From JBFLVQ01 sp040758525 (GTDB lineage: Bacteria; Acidobacteriota; Blastocatellia; Chloracidobacteriales; JADJPF01): DNA of 6,185 nt. This document shows, piece by piece, positions 1-6,151 of the stretch. The DNA lies in contig JBFLVQ010000581.1 in assembly GCA_040758525.1 (NCBI GenBank), positions 1-6,185 on the forward strand. Reading direction: 5' to 3'. The notes below the pieces were generated by a model. That model was given only the letters and a program-made list of their open reading frames with translations. It was not told the origin of the DNA and did not search any database. Position 1 is the stretch's first letter, and the number at the start of each line of letters is the position of its first letter. The position numbers were made by a program, and so were the translations under genes.

Positions 1-266
1 ACTATCTTCTCTTTTTCCTCTTGCCAACGAGGGCTACGAAGAAATCTCTCTATATCGATATCCTCTTGGTCTCTCTCTGATCTGCTATTATCGTCTGTTA
101 GCTGAGAATCTAATATAATCTCCCAAGCATAATTAGCAGATTTACGACATCTTGTACATAAATCTAAGTGTGCAGTAAACTCAGCCTCCTGCTGTGTTGA
201 TAGTTCACCCTGACAGTACTTAACAAATTTTTTCTCATTCCATTGTGAACAATCTTTATAACTCAT
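1..266 (-). CDS. Zinc-finger (ZAS/zf-HC2) anti-sigma-like protein, 3' end cut by window edge
   Basis: Reading down from 266, 88 codons are open to the left edge, so the C-terminus is missing. The N-terminus reads MSYKDCSQWNEKKF and then has the helix-turn pattern YCQGELS..QEAEF..HL followed by H33-x3-C37-x2-C40. With C6 this gives C-x26-H-x3-C-x2-C, close to the zinc site of the RsrA-type anti-sigma (ZAS) domain. C18 is an extra cysteine. Residues 55-88 are very acidic and basic, with no membrane helix seen yet. In the known family this domain binds and holds an ECF sigma factor. No sigma-factor gene lies directly upstream; the neighbour there is a permease, ending 74 bp away on the same strand. 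ATG 266 is preferred over ATG 278 because only it has a Shine-Dalgarno at proper spacing. GC is about 37% and AGA is the commonest Arg codon, unlike the rest of the window. It could instead be a zf-HC2 protein with another role. Confidence 0.72.
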   Translation of the reverse strand, partial: MSYKDCSQWNEKKFVKYCQGELSTQQEAEFTAHLDLCTRCRKSANYAWEIILDSQLTDDNSRSERDQEDIDIERFLRSPRWQEEKEKI

Positions 267-272
267 ATAATA

Positions 273-276
273 CTCC
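273..276 (-). promoter_or_regulatory. Ribosome binding site choosing ATG 266
   Basis: On the minus strand GGAG (276 to 273) sits 6 nt before ATG 266. The in-frame ATG at 278 overlaps this region and has only AT-rich sequence upstream, so the shorter protein is favoured. Confidence 0.6.
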
Positions 277-340
277 ATCAATTCAATAACTATCTTTAAT
301 TATCAAGCGTAGTAGTAAGTAGTAAAAAGGTGACTAAGAA

Positions 341-2254
341 TCAACCAACATGCACACGCGGACGGCGTTTAGGATCAGACTCAGCTTGACGTAACACCTC
401 GCGTGTCACCGGAGCAGTATCTCCCTCACCAAAAGCGAGATATTTTAACATATAGGTAATTGGATTGCCTTCTGTCCAGCCAAAGTAGATATGCGGCTGT
501 TGATGTGTGCGATCACGCAGATGTAGTAATAGGGCAGCAATCGCGTTTGGCACCGCAGGGCTTTCACATTGTAACACACGATAGCGCCCATTCTGTACAC
601 CTCGCACTTCCAGAACATCATCGGTAAACTCGGAAGCATCACCAGGCTTAATTTCAAGAAAGATAAGTTGCCCATCAGGGATGTTATGGGCTTCACGCGC
701 TTCTTTCTCTTTACGCTCATAAGTGGTGCCACCTGGCCGGTGCGCAATAATACGTAGCGACTCTTTTCCTGACTCTTTCACAAAACGTTGCGCAACATCA
801 TCCAATACCACTTTCTGTATACGTAGTTCTGTTGAACGTAAGGCACGTGATACTAGTGAGGTGACAAGAATTGTACCAATAAAGAAAGAAGCAATCTTAA
901 TACCTTCTGGGCGCTCATGGATATTTTGCCCGGTGGTATAGCCAAAGACTAGGGTGATGAAAAGGAAGGCAAGCCGGCGTAGCCAACTGCCCTGCCAAAC
1001 TGAGAGTGTAACGGCCAATGCAGCTGATGTCATTAGTACAAGCACACCAGTAGCATAGGCACCTCCTTGGGCATCAACATCGGCATCAAAGAGAATTGTT
1101 ACAACAAATCCAACTGCAGTAAAGAAGACTACTAATGGACGGGAGGCTTTTGCCCATTCTGGTGCCATACCATAACGTGGCAGGTAACGTGGTACAAGAT
1201 TGAGTAGCCCTGCCATTGCTGAAGCTCCTGCAAACCAGAGAATGGAGATTGTGCTTAAGTCATAAACGGTGCCAAAACCACCTCCTAGGTAACTATGGGC
1301 AAGATAGGCAAGCGCACGTCCATTGGCTTGACCACCCTTTTGGAATAGTGCAGGCGCAATCAATAGTGTTGTTACCAGACTGCTACAGATTAACAATACA
1401 CTCATAATCAATGCGGCAGTACGTAGTAACAGACGCGTCCCACGTATACGGCCCGCTGGAGCGTCATGGGTATCACGCTCATCACCACGTACTAATGGCA
1501 TTACTGCTACACCAGTCTCAAAACCGGACAGACCTAGCGCAAGTTTGGGAAAAAGCAGTAATGATGCACCAATCATACTCAGAGCTGAACTATGTTGGGT
1601 GAAAAGTCCTGTCTTCCAAGTAGAGAGCGTATCAGGATGTTGAAAGATATGGTAGATACCAACCGCCACGACAACTGAGTTGAGAACTAGATAAGTGAAA
1701 ACAAGAAAGACTGCCACACCAATCGCCTCCCGGAAACCTTTTAAGAAGATCCCTCCTAACAGAGCGATTAACAGTAATGTCAAACCAACCCTATGATTCT
1801 CTAGCCAATGTGGCAAGAGTGGGTTCTCAACTATATGGGCAGTGGCATCAGCAGCAGAAAGAGTGATGGTAATAATGAAATCGGTAGCAGCAAAACCTAG
1901 CAGACAGAGTACCAATGCTTTGCCACGCCAGCGTGGTAAAAGATCCTCCAACATCGAAATACTACCTTGACCATGAGGACTCTCAGTCGCCACTCGACTA
2001 TAGATAGGCAATGCGCCTACCAGCGTAAGAATCACTAGAATCAGGGTAGCCAAAGGCGAGAGCAGACCAGCAGCAAGAAATGCAATACCAGGCTGATATC
2101 CAAGTGTGGAGAAGTAATCGACACCCGTCAAACACATAACCTTCCACCAAGGCGCGGTATGATGTGCTTCGGTCGATTTCTTGGTTGACTCCTTAATACC
2201 TTCAAAGAACCAGAGCTTAAATCTCTTCTTGAATCTGCTCTGTACAGGAGTCAC
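341..2254 (-). CDS. APC-superfamily permease with soluble C-terminal domain (KUP/KimA-like motifs)
   Basis: A 637-residue integral membrane protein. After a basic N-terminus (1-38), about 12 hydrophobic segments can be drawn near residues 43-65, 67-86, 113-138, 154-172, 177-203, 225-256, 277-301, 332-352, 371-390, 396-418, 426-441 and 453-471. Residues 472-637 form a soluble, probably cytosolic, domain. Segment 1 has D46-x6-Y53 (VDYFSTLGY), the first loop has ESPHGQGSIS, segment 3 has TDFIIT (D125, T129), and segment 6 has LSGFETG (S243). These line up by eye with the potassium-site motifs of KimA (D36, Y43, D117, T121, T230, recalled from memory), so a proton-coupled K+ importer is a real option. 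Most relatives, however, are simply annotated as amino acid permeases. The start is GTG at 2254: a TAG lies two codons upstream, the next Met is residue 40, and a Shine-Dalgarno precedes the GTG. It is divergent from the 2502 gene. The APC fold is confident; the substrate is not. Confidence 0.88.
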   Translation of the reverse strand: MTPVQSRFKKRFKLWFFEGIKESTKKSTEAHHTAPWWKVMCLTGVDYFSTLGYQPGIAFLAAGLLSPLATLILVILTLVGALPIYSRVATESPHGQGSISMLEDLLPRWRGKALVLCLLGFAATDFIITITLSAADATAHIVENPLLPHWLENHRVGLTLLLIALLGGIFLKGFREAIGVAVFLVFTYLVLNSVVVAVGIYHIFQHPDTLSTWKTGLFTQHSSALSMIGASLLLFPKLALGLSGFETGVAVMPLVRGDERDTHDAPAGRIRGTRLLLRTAALIMSVLLICSSLVTTLLIAPALFQKGGQANGRALAYLAHSYLGGGFGTVYDLSTISILWFAGASAMAGLLNLVPRYLPRYGMAPEWAKASRPLVVFFTAVGFVVTILFDADVDAQGGAYATGVLVLMTSAALAVTLSVWQGSWLRRLAFLFITLVFGYTTGQNIHERPEGIKIASFFIGTILVTSLVSRALRSTELRIQKVVLDDVAQRFVKESGKESLRIIAHRPGGTTYERKEKEAREAHNIPDGQLIFLEIKPGDASEFTDDVLEVRGVQNGRYRVLQCESPAVPNAIAALLLHLRDRTHQQPHIYFGWTEGNPITYMLKYLAFGEGDTAPVTREVLRQAESDPKRRPRVHVG

Positions 2255-2263
2255 TTTCTATTG

Positions 2264-2270
2264 CCACCTT
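2264..2270 (-). promoter_or_regulatory. Ribosome binding site for the GTG-started permease
   Basis: The minus strand reads AAGGTGG from 2270 to 2264, 9 nt before GTG 2254. An in-frame TAG at 2260-2258 prevents any longer protein, so this site supports the GTG start. Confidence 0.6.
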
Positions 2271-2302
2271 ACCTCTAAGGTTTGCTTCCACGTTAATTAG
2301 CC

Positions 2303-2331
2303 ATTACAACATTAACCTTTATACAGATCAA
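2303..2331 (-). promoter_or_regulatory. Candidate sigma70-type promoter for the permease
   Basis: On the minus strand TTGATC (2331-2326) is followed after exactly 17 nt by TGTAAT (2308-2303), with TGT just before it as an extended -10. The match is 4/6 and 5/6 to consensus. Transcription would start near 2296 and give a leader of about 42 nt to GTG 2254. This was found by eye in the divergent gap. Confidence 0.45.
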
Positions 2332-2388
2332 CTAGAACTAGCATCCTAATGTTTTCGCAACGGCTGACTCCCTTCTTAAAAGCAGTTC

Positions 2389-2412
2389 TGATAAAATACT
2401 TTTATCGATAAA
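2389..2412 (+). promoter_or_regulatory. Candidate extended -10 promoter overlapped by GATAAA inverted repeats
   Basis: TGATAAAAT (2389-2397) fits an extended -10 (TGnTAtAAT), and no good -35 is seen. The same bases form an inverted repeat, GATAAAA-TAC-TTTTATC (2390-2406). Its right arm is also the left half of a perfect 12-bp palindrome, TTTATCGATAAA (2401-2412). Three GATAAA half-sites thus cover the -10 and the predicted start near 2404. This suggests an operator for the 2502 gene, which would have a leader of about 98 nt. The promoter call is moderate; the repeat itself is certain. Confidence 0.4.
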
Positions 2413-2501
2413 GACCTAACTAATAAATAGGTACTGGGAACCGTTCATGCCGGAATAGACATCTTTGTTGCCAAGAGATTCGCCGGAAAGGATTTTTCAA
2501 A

Positions 2502-3284
2502 ATGGATAAGAGCAAGCTGCTGCAGATCTTCGCCGCTTTCATCCTCAGTGTCCTATTTGTCACATTGGCAACTGGCCAACTAGCCCAATTGCCACCTCCT
2601 CCATCAGCAGAAACAACCCTGCTAAGAGATATCTTTCGTGCTACTAAGACACTGCAGGAGAGTTGTCGGGCAATAGAGTTCAAGGAACGTGTCTCCTTCC
2701 GGCTGGCTGCGGTTGTAGTTGAGGATAGAACTAACCGTAATGTCGATTTTCGCCAATCGGCTGACTATTCTGTCACGATCCGACCTGGTCAACCGCCAGA
2801 ACGTAAGTTTCTGCAATCGACCAATAATAGACGATATGGATCGGCGGCAATTCTGAAAAAGTTTGATATCGCGGCAATTCAGGAGACATTGCCCACGGTT
2901 GCTACGCTACAGACTGCCCTACTTAACTTTGTCACTAGCGAATATGTGAATGGATATAAACAGATAGGCCATGAAAAGATCAAAAACCATCGCACTATTA
3001 AGATGGAACTACGCTTTCGCCCTGGCCGCTTCCCTGTTGAACAATGCGTCCTATGGATTGATGAAGAACAACATATTCCCCTGCGTGCAGAGCTTAGGAT
3101 TGGTGCGATTGGCCGCTATGGCAATGTTTCACTGGCAATCTCTTATGATGATTGGGATAAGCACTCGCTTCCTACCGTAATCTCTCAAGAACTTCAATGT
3201 AATACATTTGAATTGGGCGTTCCCTTGCGCCTAGAACATATTGCTACTTATTCGGAACTAAAACCGCTACCACCTCCAAACTAA
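2502..3284 (+). CDS. Exported protein of unknown function, LolA/RseB-like C-terminal half
   Basis: 260 residues. ATG 2502 follows AAGGA (2488-2492) at 9 nt spacing. The first 28 residues look like a Sec signal peptide: K3, K5, a hydrophobic core at about 6-22, and possible cleavage between residues 23 and 28 (ATG-Q or QLA-Q). No lipobox cysteine is present, so a soluble periplasmic or secreted protein is likely. A PPPP stretch (31-34) leads into helix-prone 36-56, then beta-rich sequence. Residues 147-252 show a pattern typical of LolA/LppX/RseB-like folds: GYKQIGHEKIKNHRTIKMEL, then VLWIDEEQHIPLRAEL, then an ISYDDW strand and LPTVISQEL. This suggests a half-barrel that binds lipid or a hydrophobic ligand. 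I cannot name a family. It has three cysteines (C55, C182, C233) and ends in a second proline run (LPPPN). It is divergent from the permease, with no strong terminator before the protease. Confidence 0.82.
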   Translation: MDKSKLLQIFAAFILSVLFVTLATGQLAQLPPPPSAETTLLRDIFRATKTLQESCRAIEFKERVSFRLAAVVVEDRTNRNVDFRQSADYSVTIRPGQPPERKFLQSTNNRRYGSAAILKKFDIAAIQETLPTVATLQTALLNFVTSEYVNGYKQIGHEKIKNHRTIKMELRFRPGRFPVEQCVLWIDEEQHIPLRAELRIGAIGRYGNVSLAISYDDWDKHSLPTVISQELQCNTFELGVPLRLEHIATYSELKPLPPPN

Positions 3285-3344
3285 AATCTATCCCTAATGT
3301 TGCGGCTCAATTGCTAAGCTTTCCTGAAAATTATTTGCCAATTT

Positions 3345-3375
3345 TAGACAACATTTTCCCCCTATCCCCGATAAT
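3345..3375 (+). promoter_or_regulatory. Weak candidate promoter for the protease gene
   Basis: TAGACA (3345-3350) and GATAAT (3370-3375) each match 5/6 of the sigma70 hexamers, but the spacer is 19 nt, longer than ideal. A start near 3382 would place the 3385-3402 palindrome just downstream of the start site and give a leader of about 95 nt. The rest of the 3285-3476 gap shows only AT-rich sequence and a weak AATT-type stem. Confidence 0.25.
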
Positions 3376-3384
3376 TTAACTGAC

Positions 3385-3402
3385 TGAATGAGTATTCATT
3401 CA
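3385..3402. promoter_or_regulatory. 18-bp perfect palindrome, TetR-family (FadR-box-like) operator candidate
   Basis: TGAATGA-GTAT-TCATTCA has two 7-bp arms that are exact reverse complements around a 4-nt centre. The form matches TetR-family operators and, from memory, resembles the Bacillus FadR (YsiA) box TGAATGA-nTAn-TCATTCA. No T run follows and the stem is AT-rich, so a terminator is unlikely. It lies 74 bp upstream of the protease ATG, next to the candidate promoter. The regulator is not encoded in the window. Confidence 0.5.
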
Positions 3403-3464
3403 CGCAACTATACCGCACTTAATCGCGCCGTGTGTCGGCAAACAATCTAGGAAAAAAAATCATT

Positions 3465-3470
3465 AAGGAG
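3465..3470 (+). promoter_or_regulatory. Ribosome binding site fixing the protease start at ATG 3477
   Basis: AAGGAG lies exactly 6 nt before ATG 3477. The open frame extends upstream to a GTG at 3432, but that codon has no Shine-Dalgarno before it, and translating from it would put this purine-rich site inside the gene. Confidence 0.85.
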
Positions 3471-3476
3471 CAAGTC

Positions 3477-6125
3477 ATGCCAGTAAGCAGGTTAAATAAC
3501 CAAGATAACGCGGTAGTTGGCGATCCAATTGCCGATATCAATCGTACTGTTGGCCCTGACAGTATTTCCGCACCACAAGGGACGACGTCTGGTGAGGCTA
3601 ACCGGAATGTTGGTCCATTGTCGCTCAGAGAAACCCTAGCACAAAGCGCTATCGATACCAGCCTCAATCATCTACGTGGGCCAGACCGCGTCAGTGGTAT
3701 CAATGATCCCAGCCGAGAATTGGTTGCGCGTTCTGTTGATCGTGATGAACTAGGCATGATGCATGTTCGTATGGACCGAGTCTACAATGGTCTAAAAGTC
3801 TACGGTCAACAGGTTGTTACTCATTTAGGTCAAGATGGTAATGTACGTAGTGTTTCTGGGGAGACTGGCCAGACCATCTCCGCACGTAATTTCAGCACTC
3901 GGCCAAACATTACCAGCGATGATGCGCTACGTGTTGCTGGTGGTCTCTTTGTTGGCGAACCGACCGTACCACCACAGGCAGAACTGCTCATCTATCCCAC
4001 CACAGATGGCGAATATAAGCTTGCTTATCATGTGCAAATGACCAATCTCTCGGGTGAGAATCCCTCCAAGATGAACTATTTTATTGATGCCAACACTGGC
4101 CAGATGATCGATCATTTTAATGCCCTGCCAGTCTTCTGCCCACATTGCAAAGCAATGATGTTGGCACAGAACCCTAATCAGAGTGGTAGCCGTAACACTA
4201 CGCCAACCACAACAAATAATCTTGCCCCTAATGGCAATAGTGGTATTGTACCGCCCTGGCTACGCGATGACACGGCTGGGCGTGCTGCTAACAACCAACC
4301 ACGTACTCGTGTTATGCCTGGTGGTAATCAGCCACCACAACGTCGAGTTGGTACTGGTTCGCTACTTGATCGTGTGCGTGGCGCTCAGAACGCCCTGGCA
4401 ACAGCAGTGACAGTAAATGGTTCAGCAACGCCAAACGCTCCTATACGTGATTTCCAAGCGACTACTTCAACTATCGATATTAGCGATGATGTTAAGATCA
4501 GTGGCTTAAAGGTGAATGTCGATATTGGCCATACTTATCGTGGCGATCTGCTGGTGAAACTACGCTCTCCAGAAGGTAAAGAGATTACCTTGCATAATCG
4601 CACTGGGGGTTCAGCCGATAATCTGGTGCTGGAAGCCAATCCAGCCGACTTCAATGGCTTAAACAGCAAAGGCCAGTGGTCATTGATTGTCGAGGATAAG
4701 GCTGCCCAAGATTCTGGCACACTGAAAGCTTGGAAACTTGCCATTACTGGTGAACCTAAAACACCGCCACCAACCCCAGATGTTATTACCAAAACTGAGA
4801 CCCCAAATGCTGCTATTCGCGATCTACAGACAACCACCTCAACAATCCGTATAGACAACGATGGTGAGGTTGAAAATCTTAAAGTCAACGTTGATATTGG
4901 CCATACTTACCGTGGCGATCTACTGGTGAAGTTGGTCTCCCCATCTGGCAAAGAAGCGACATTGCATAACCGCACTGGCGGTAGTGCCGATAATCTAACA
5001 TTTGAAGTTGAGCCGACTGATTTTGTTGGTGAGCAGATTCGCGGCGACTGGAAATTGGTTGTACAGGATACTGCACGCGCTGATGAAGGAACCCTTAAAT
5101 CTTGGGGTCTAAACATCAAAAAGAAGGGGGGAGGTACTCCGCCACCACCGCCACCGCCAACTGGTGAGGGTAGAGGCAGTTCTCTATATAGTGGTGATAT
5201 CACCTTCCAAACCAAACGTAATGCTGATGGCAGTTACACTATGACCGATGAGACACGTGGCAACTCACGTACGCTGGACGCACAGAACCGCACTAGCGGT
5301 CCCGGCGTAGCAATTAATGACAATGACAATAATTGGACTGGAACAGGCGATCCAACTCGCAACCGAGTCGCCGTTGACGCTCATTATGGTATGCAACAGA
5401 CTTGGGATTTCTATAAGAATGTCTTGGGCCGTAACTCTATTGATGGTAATGGCGCTGCCCTTATCTCTAATGTGCATATACAGAACAATTACAATAATGC
5501 CTTCTGGGATGGTCAACAGATGAGTTATGGTGATGGTGATGGCCGTACCTTCTCGCCACTGGCTTCTATTGATGTCGCTGGTCATGAGATCACTCACGGT
5601 CTTACGGAACGTACCGCTGGACTTATCTACCGCGGTGAGTCAGGCGGCCTGAATGAAGCAATCTCTGACATTATGGGTACAGCAATCGAGTGGTATACCG
5701 CCCAGCGTAATCCTAATGTCCAGTTTGATTGGAAGATTGGAGAGGATATCTATACCCCTGGCCAGGCCGGTGATGCCCTACGCTATATGGATGACCCCAC
5801 CAAGGATAACTATAGTGTTGATAACTACAGAAACTATCCCCAGCAGACCGAAGTGCATGGCTCCTCGGGAATCGCCAATAATGCCTTCTATTTGCTGGTT
5901 AATGGAGGCACCAACCGCACATCTGGCCTTACCGTTACGGACGGTATAGGTATGGAGAAGGGCGCTAAGATCTTCTTCCGTGCCCTCAGTTTCTATATGA
6001 CGCCTAGCACTAACTTCAAACAGGGTCGTGAAGCGACTGTAAGAGCCGCCGCTGATCTATATGGAGAAAATTCTCTAGAGGTACAGAAGGTGCGCGAAGC
6101 TTGGACTGCGGTCGGCGTCGAATAG
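3477..6125 (+). CDS. M4 (thermolysin-like) metallopeptidase with FTP/PepSY propeptide and two internal P domains
   Basis: 882 residues from ATG 3477. Order: an N-terminal tail without a hydrophobic signal peptide (1-79); FTP propeptide (about 80-130, YNGLKVYGQQVVTHL); PepSY-like segment (145-217, ending FIDANTGQMIDHF); a polar N/T/P/Q-rich linker (218-315) with CPHC at 221-224, the only cysteines; P domain 1 (316-426); P domain 2 (441-550); a PPPPPPP linker (555-561); and an M4 catalytic domain (about 565-882), close to thermolysin's 316 residues. Catalytic residues are complete: H703-E-I-T-H707 zinc motif with E704 as base, third zinc ligand E727 in GLNEAISD (20 after H707, as in thermolysin), D731, Y718 and H794 (VHGSSGI). 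NNAFW and YGDGDG are conserved. Calcium ligands are mostly kept (D699, E738, D751, E756), but thermolysin E187 is K753. The C-terminus matches thermolysin's natural end (AVGVE against AVGVK). An extracellular, calcium-dependent endopeptidase is expected, but the export route is unclear. Confidence 0.95.
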   Translation: MPVSRLNNQDNAVVGDPIADINRTVGPDSISAPQGTTSGEANRNVGPLSLRETLAQSAIDTSLNHLRGPDRVSGINDPSRELVARSVDRDELGMMHVRMDRVYNGLKVYGQQVVTHLGQDGNVRSVSGETGQTISARNFSTRPNITSDDALRVAGGLFVGEPTVPPQAELLIYPTTDGEYKLAYHVQMTNLSGENPSKMNYFIDANTGQMIDHFNALPVFCPHCKAMMLAQNPNQSGSRNTTPTTTNNLAPNGNSGIVPPWLRDDTAGRAANNQPRTRVMPGGNQPPQRRVGTGSLLDRVRGAQNALATAVTVNGSATPNAPIRDFQATTSTIDISDDVKISGLKVNVDIGHTYRGDLLVKLRSPEGKEITLHNRTGGSADNLVLEANPADFNGLNSKGQWSLIVEDKAAQDSGTLKAWKLAITGEPKTPPPTPDVITKTETPNAAIRDLQTTTSTIRIDNDGEVENLKVNVDIGHTYRGDLLVKLVSPSGKEATLHNRTGGSADNLTFEVEPTDFVGEQIRGDWKLVVQDTARADEGTLKSWGLNIKKKGGGTPPPPPPPTGEGRGSSLYSGDITFQTKRNADGSYTMTDETRGNSRTLDAQNRTSGPGVAINDNDNNWTGTGDPTRNRVAVDAHYGMQQTWDFYKNVLGRNSIDGNGAALISNVHIQNNYNNAFWDGQQMSYGDGDGRTFSPLASIDVAGHEITHGLTERTAGLIYRGESGGLNEAISDIMGTAIEWYTAQRNPNVQFDWKIGEDIYTPGQAGDALRYMDDPTKDNYSVDNYRNYPQQTEVHGSSGIANNAFYLLVNGGTNRTSGLTVTDGIGMEKGAKIFFRALSFYMTPSTNFKQGREATVRAAADLYGENSLEVQKVREAWTAVGVE
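4431..4745 (+). repeat. Tandem repeat copy 1 (P domain 1 of the protease)
   Basis: Encodes protease residues 319-423, beginning PNAPIRD. The core VNVDIGHTYRGDLLVKL and the stretch TLHNRTGGSADNL are typical of the proprotein-convertase P domain (jelly roll). It aligns without gaps to the copy 372 bp downstream; about 70 of 105 residues are identical by my hand count, with a 17-residue block fully conserved. Confidence 0.85.
4803..5117 (+). repeat. Tandem repeat copy 2 (P domain 2 of the protease)
   Basis: Encodes residues 443-547, beginning PNAAIRD, in the same frame as copy 1 and offset by exactly 124 codons. DNA in the core (for example GATATTGGCCATACTTA) is also shared, so the copies arose by duplication within the gene. 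The second half has diverged more than the first. The copies are joined by a short proline-rich linker (EPKTPPPTPD). Confidence 0.85.
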
Positions 6126-6151
6126 GTTTTACCCTACTGATAACCTCTTCT

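Noticed and set aside
267..278. ATG at 278 as start of the anti-sigma-like protein
   Set aside because: No ribosome site precedes it, and the GGAG that serves ATG 266 overlaps its first codons.
723..1602. Short plus-strand open frames opposite the permease gene
   Set aside because: They are antisense shadows of a well-supported membrane protein; their translations show no family features or ribosome sites.
2414..2432. ACCTA...TAGGT hairpin in the leader of the 2502 gene as a riboswitch or attenuator
   Set aside because: Only five base pairs with a 9-nt loop and no conserved aptamer-like elements visible.
3329..3346. AAAATT...AATTTT hairpin after the 2502 gene as a terminator
   Set aside because: The stem is six A/T pairs with no following T run, too weak to call.
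3385..3402. The TGAATGA palindrome as an intrinsic terminator
   Set aside because: AT-rich 7-bp stem, no poly-T after it, and it is 100 bp past the stop codon; an operator fits better.
3432..3476. GTG at 3432 as the protease start, adding 15 residues
   Set aside because: It has no Shine-Dalgarno, while AAGGAG stands 6 nt before ATG 3477. The extra residues add neither a signal peptide nor domain sequence.
4137..4148. CPHC as evidence of a DsbA or thioredoxin domain
   Set aside because: The surrounding sequence is a disordered N/T/P-rich linker with no thioredoxin-fold pattern; only the four residues match.
4535..5215. Open frames on the minus strand opposite the two P domains (4535-4888 and 4907-5215)
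   Set aside because: They resemble each other only because the plus-strand P domains are duplicated. They have no ribosome sites or recognisable domains and lie fully inside the protease gene.
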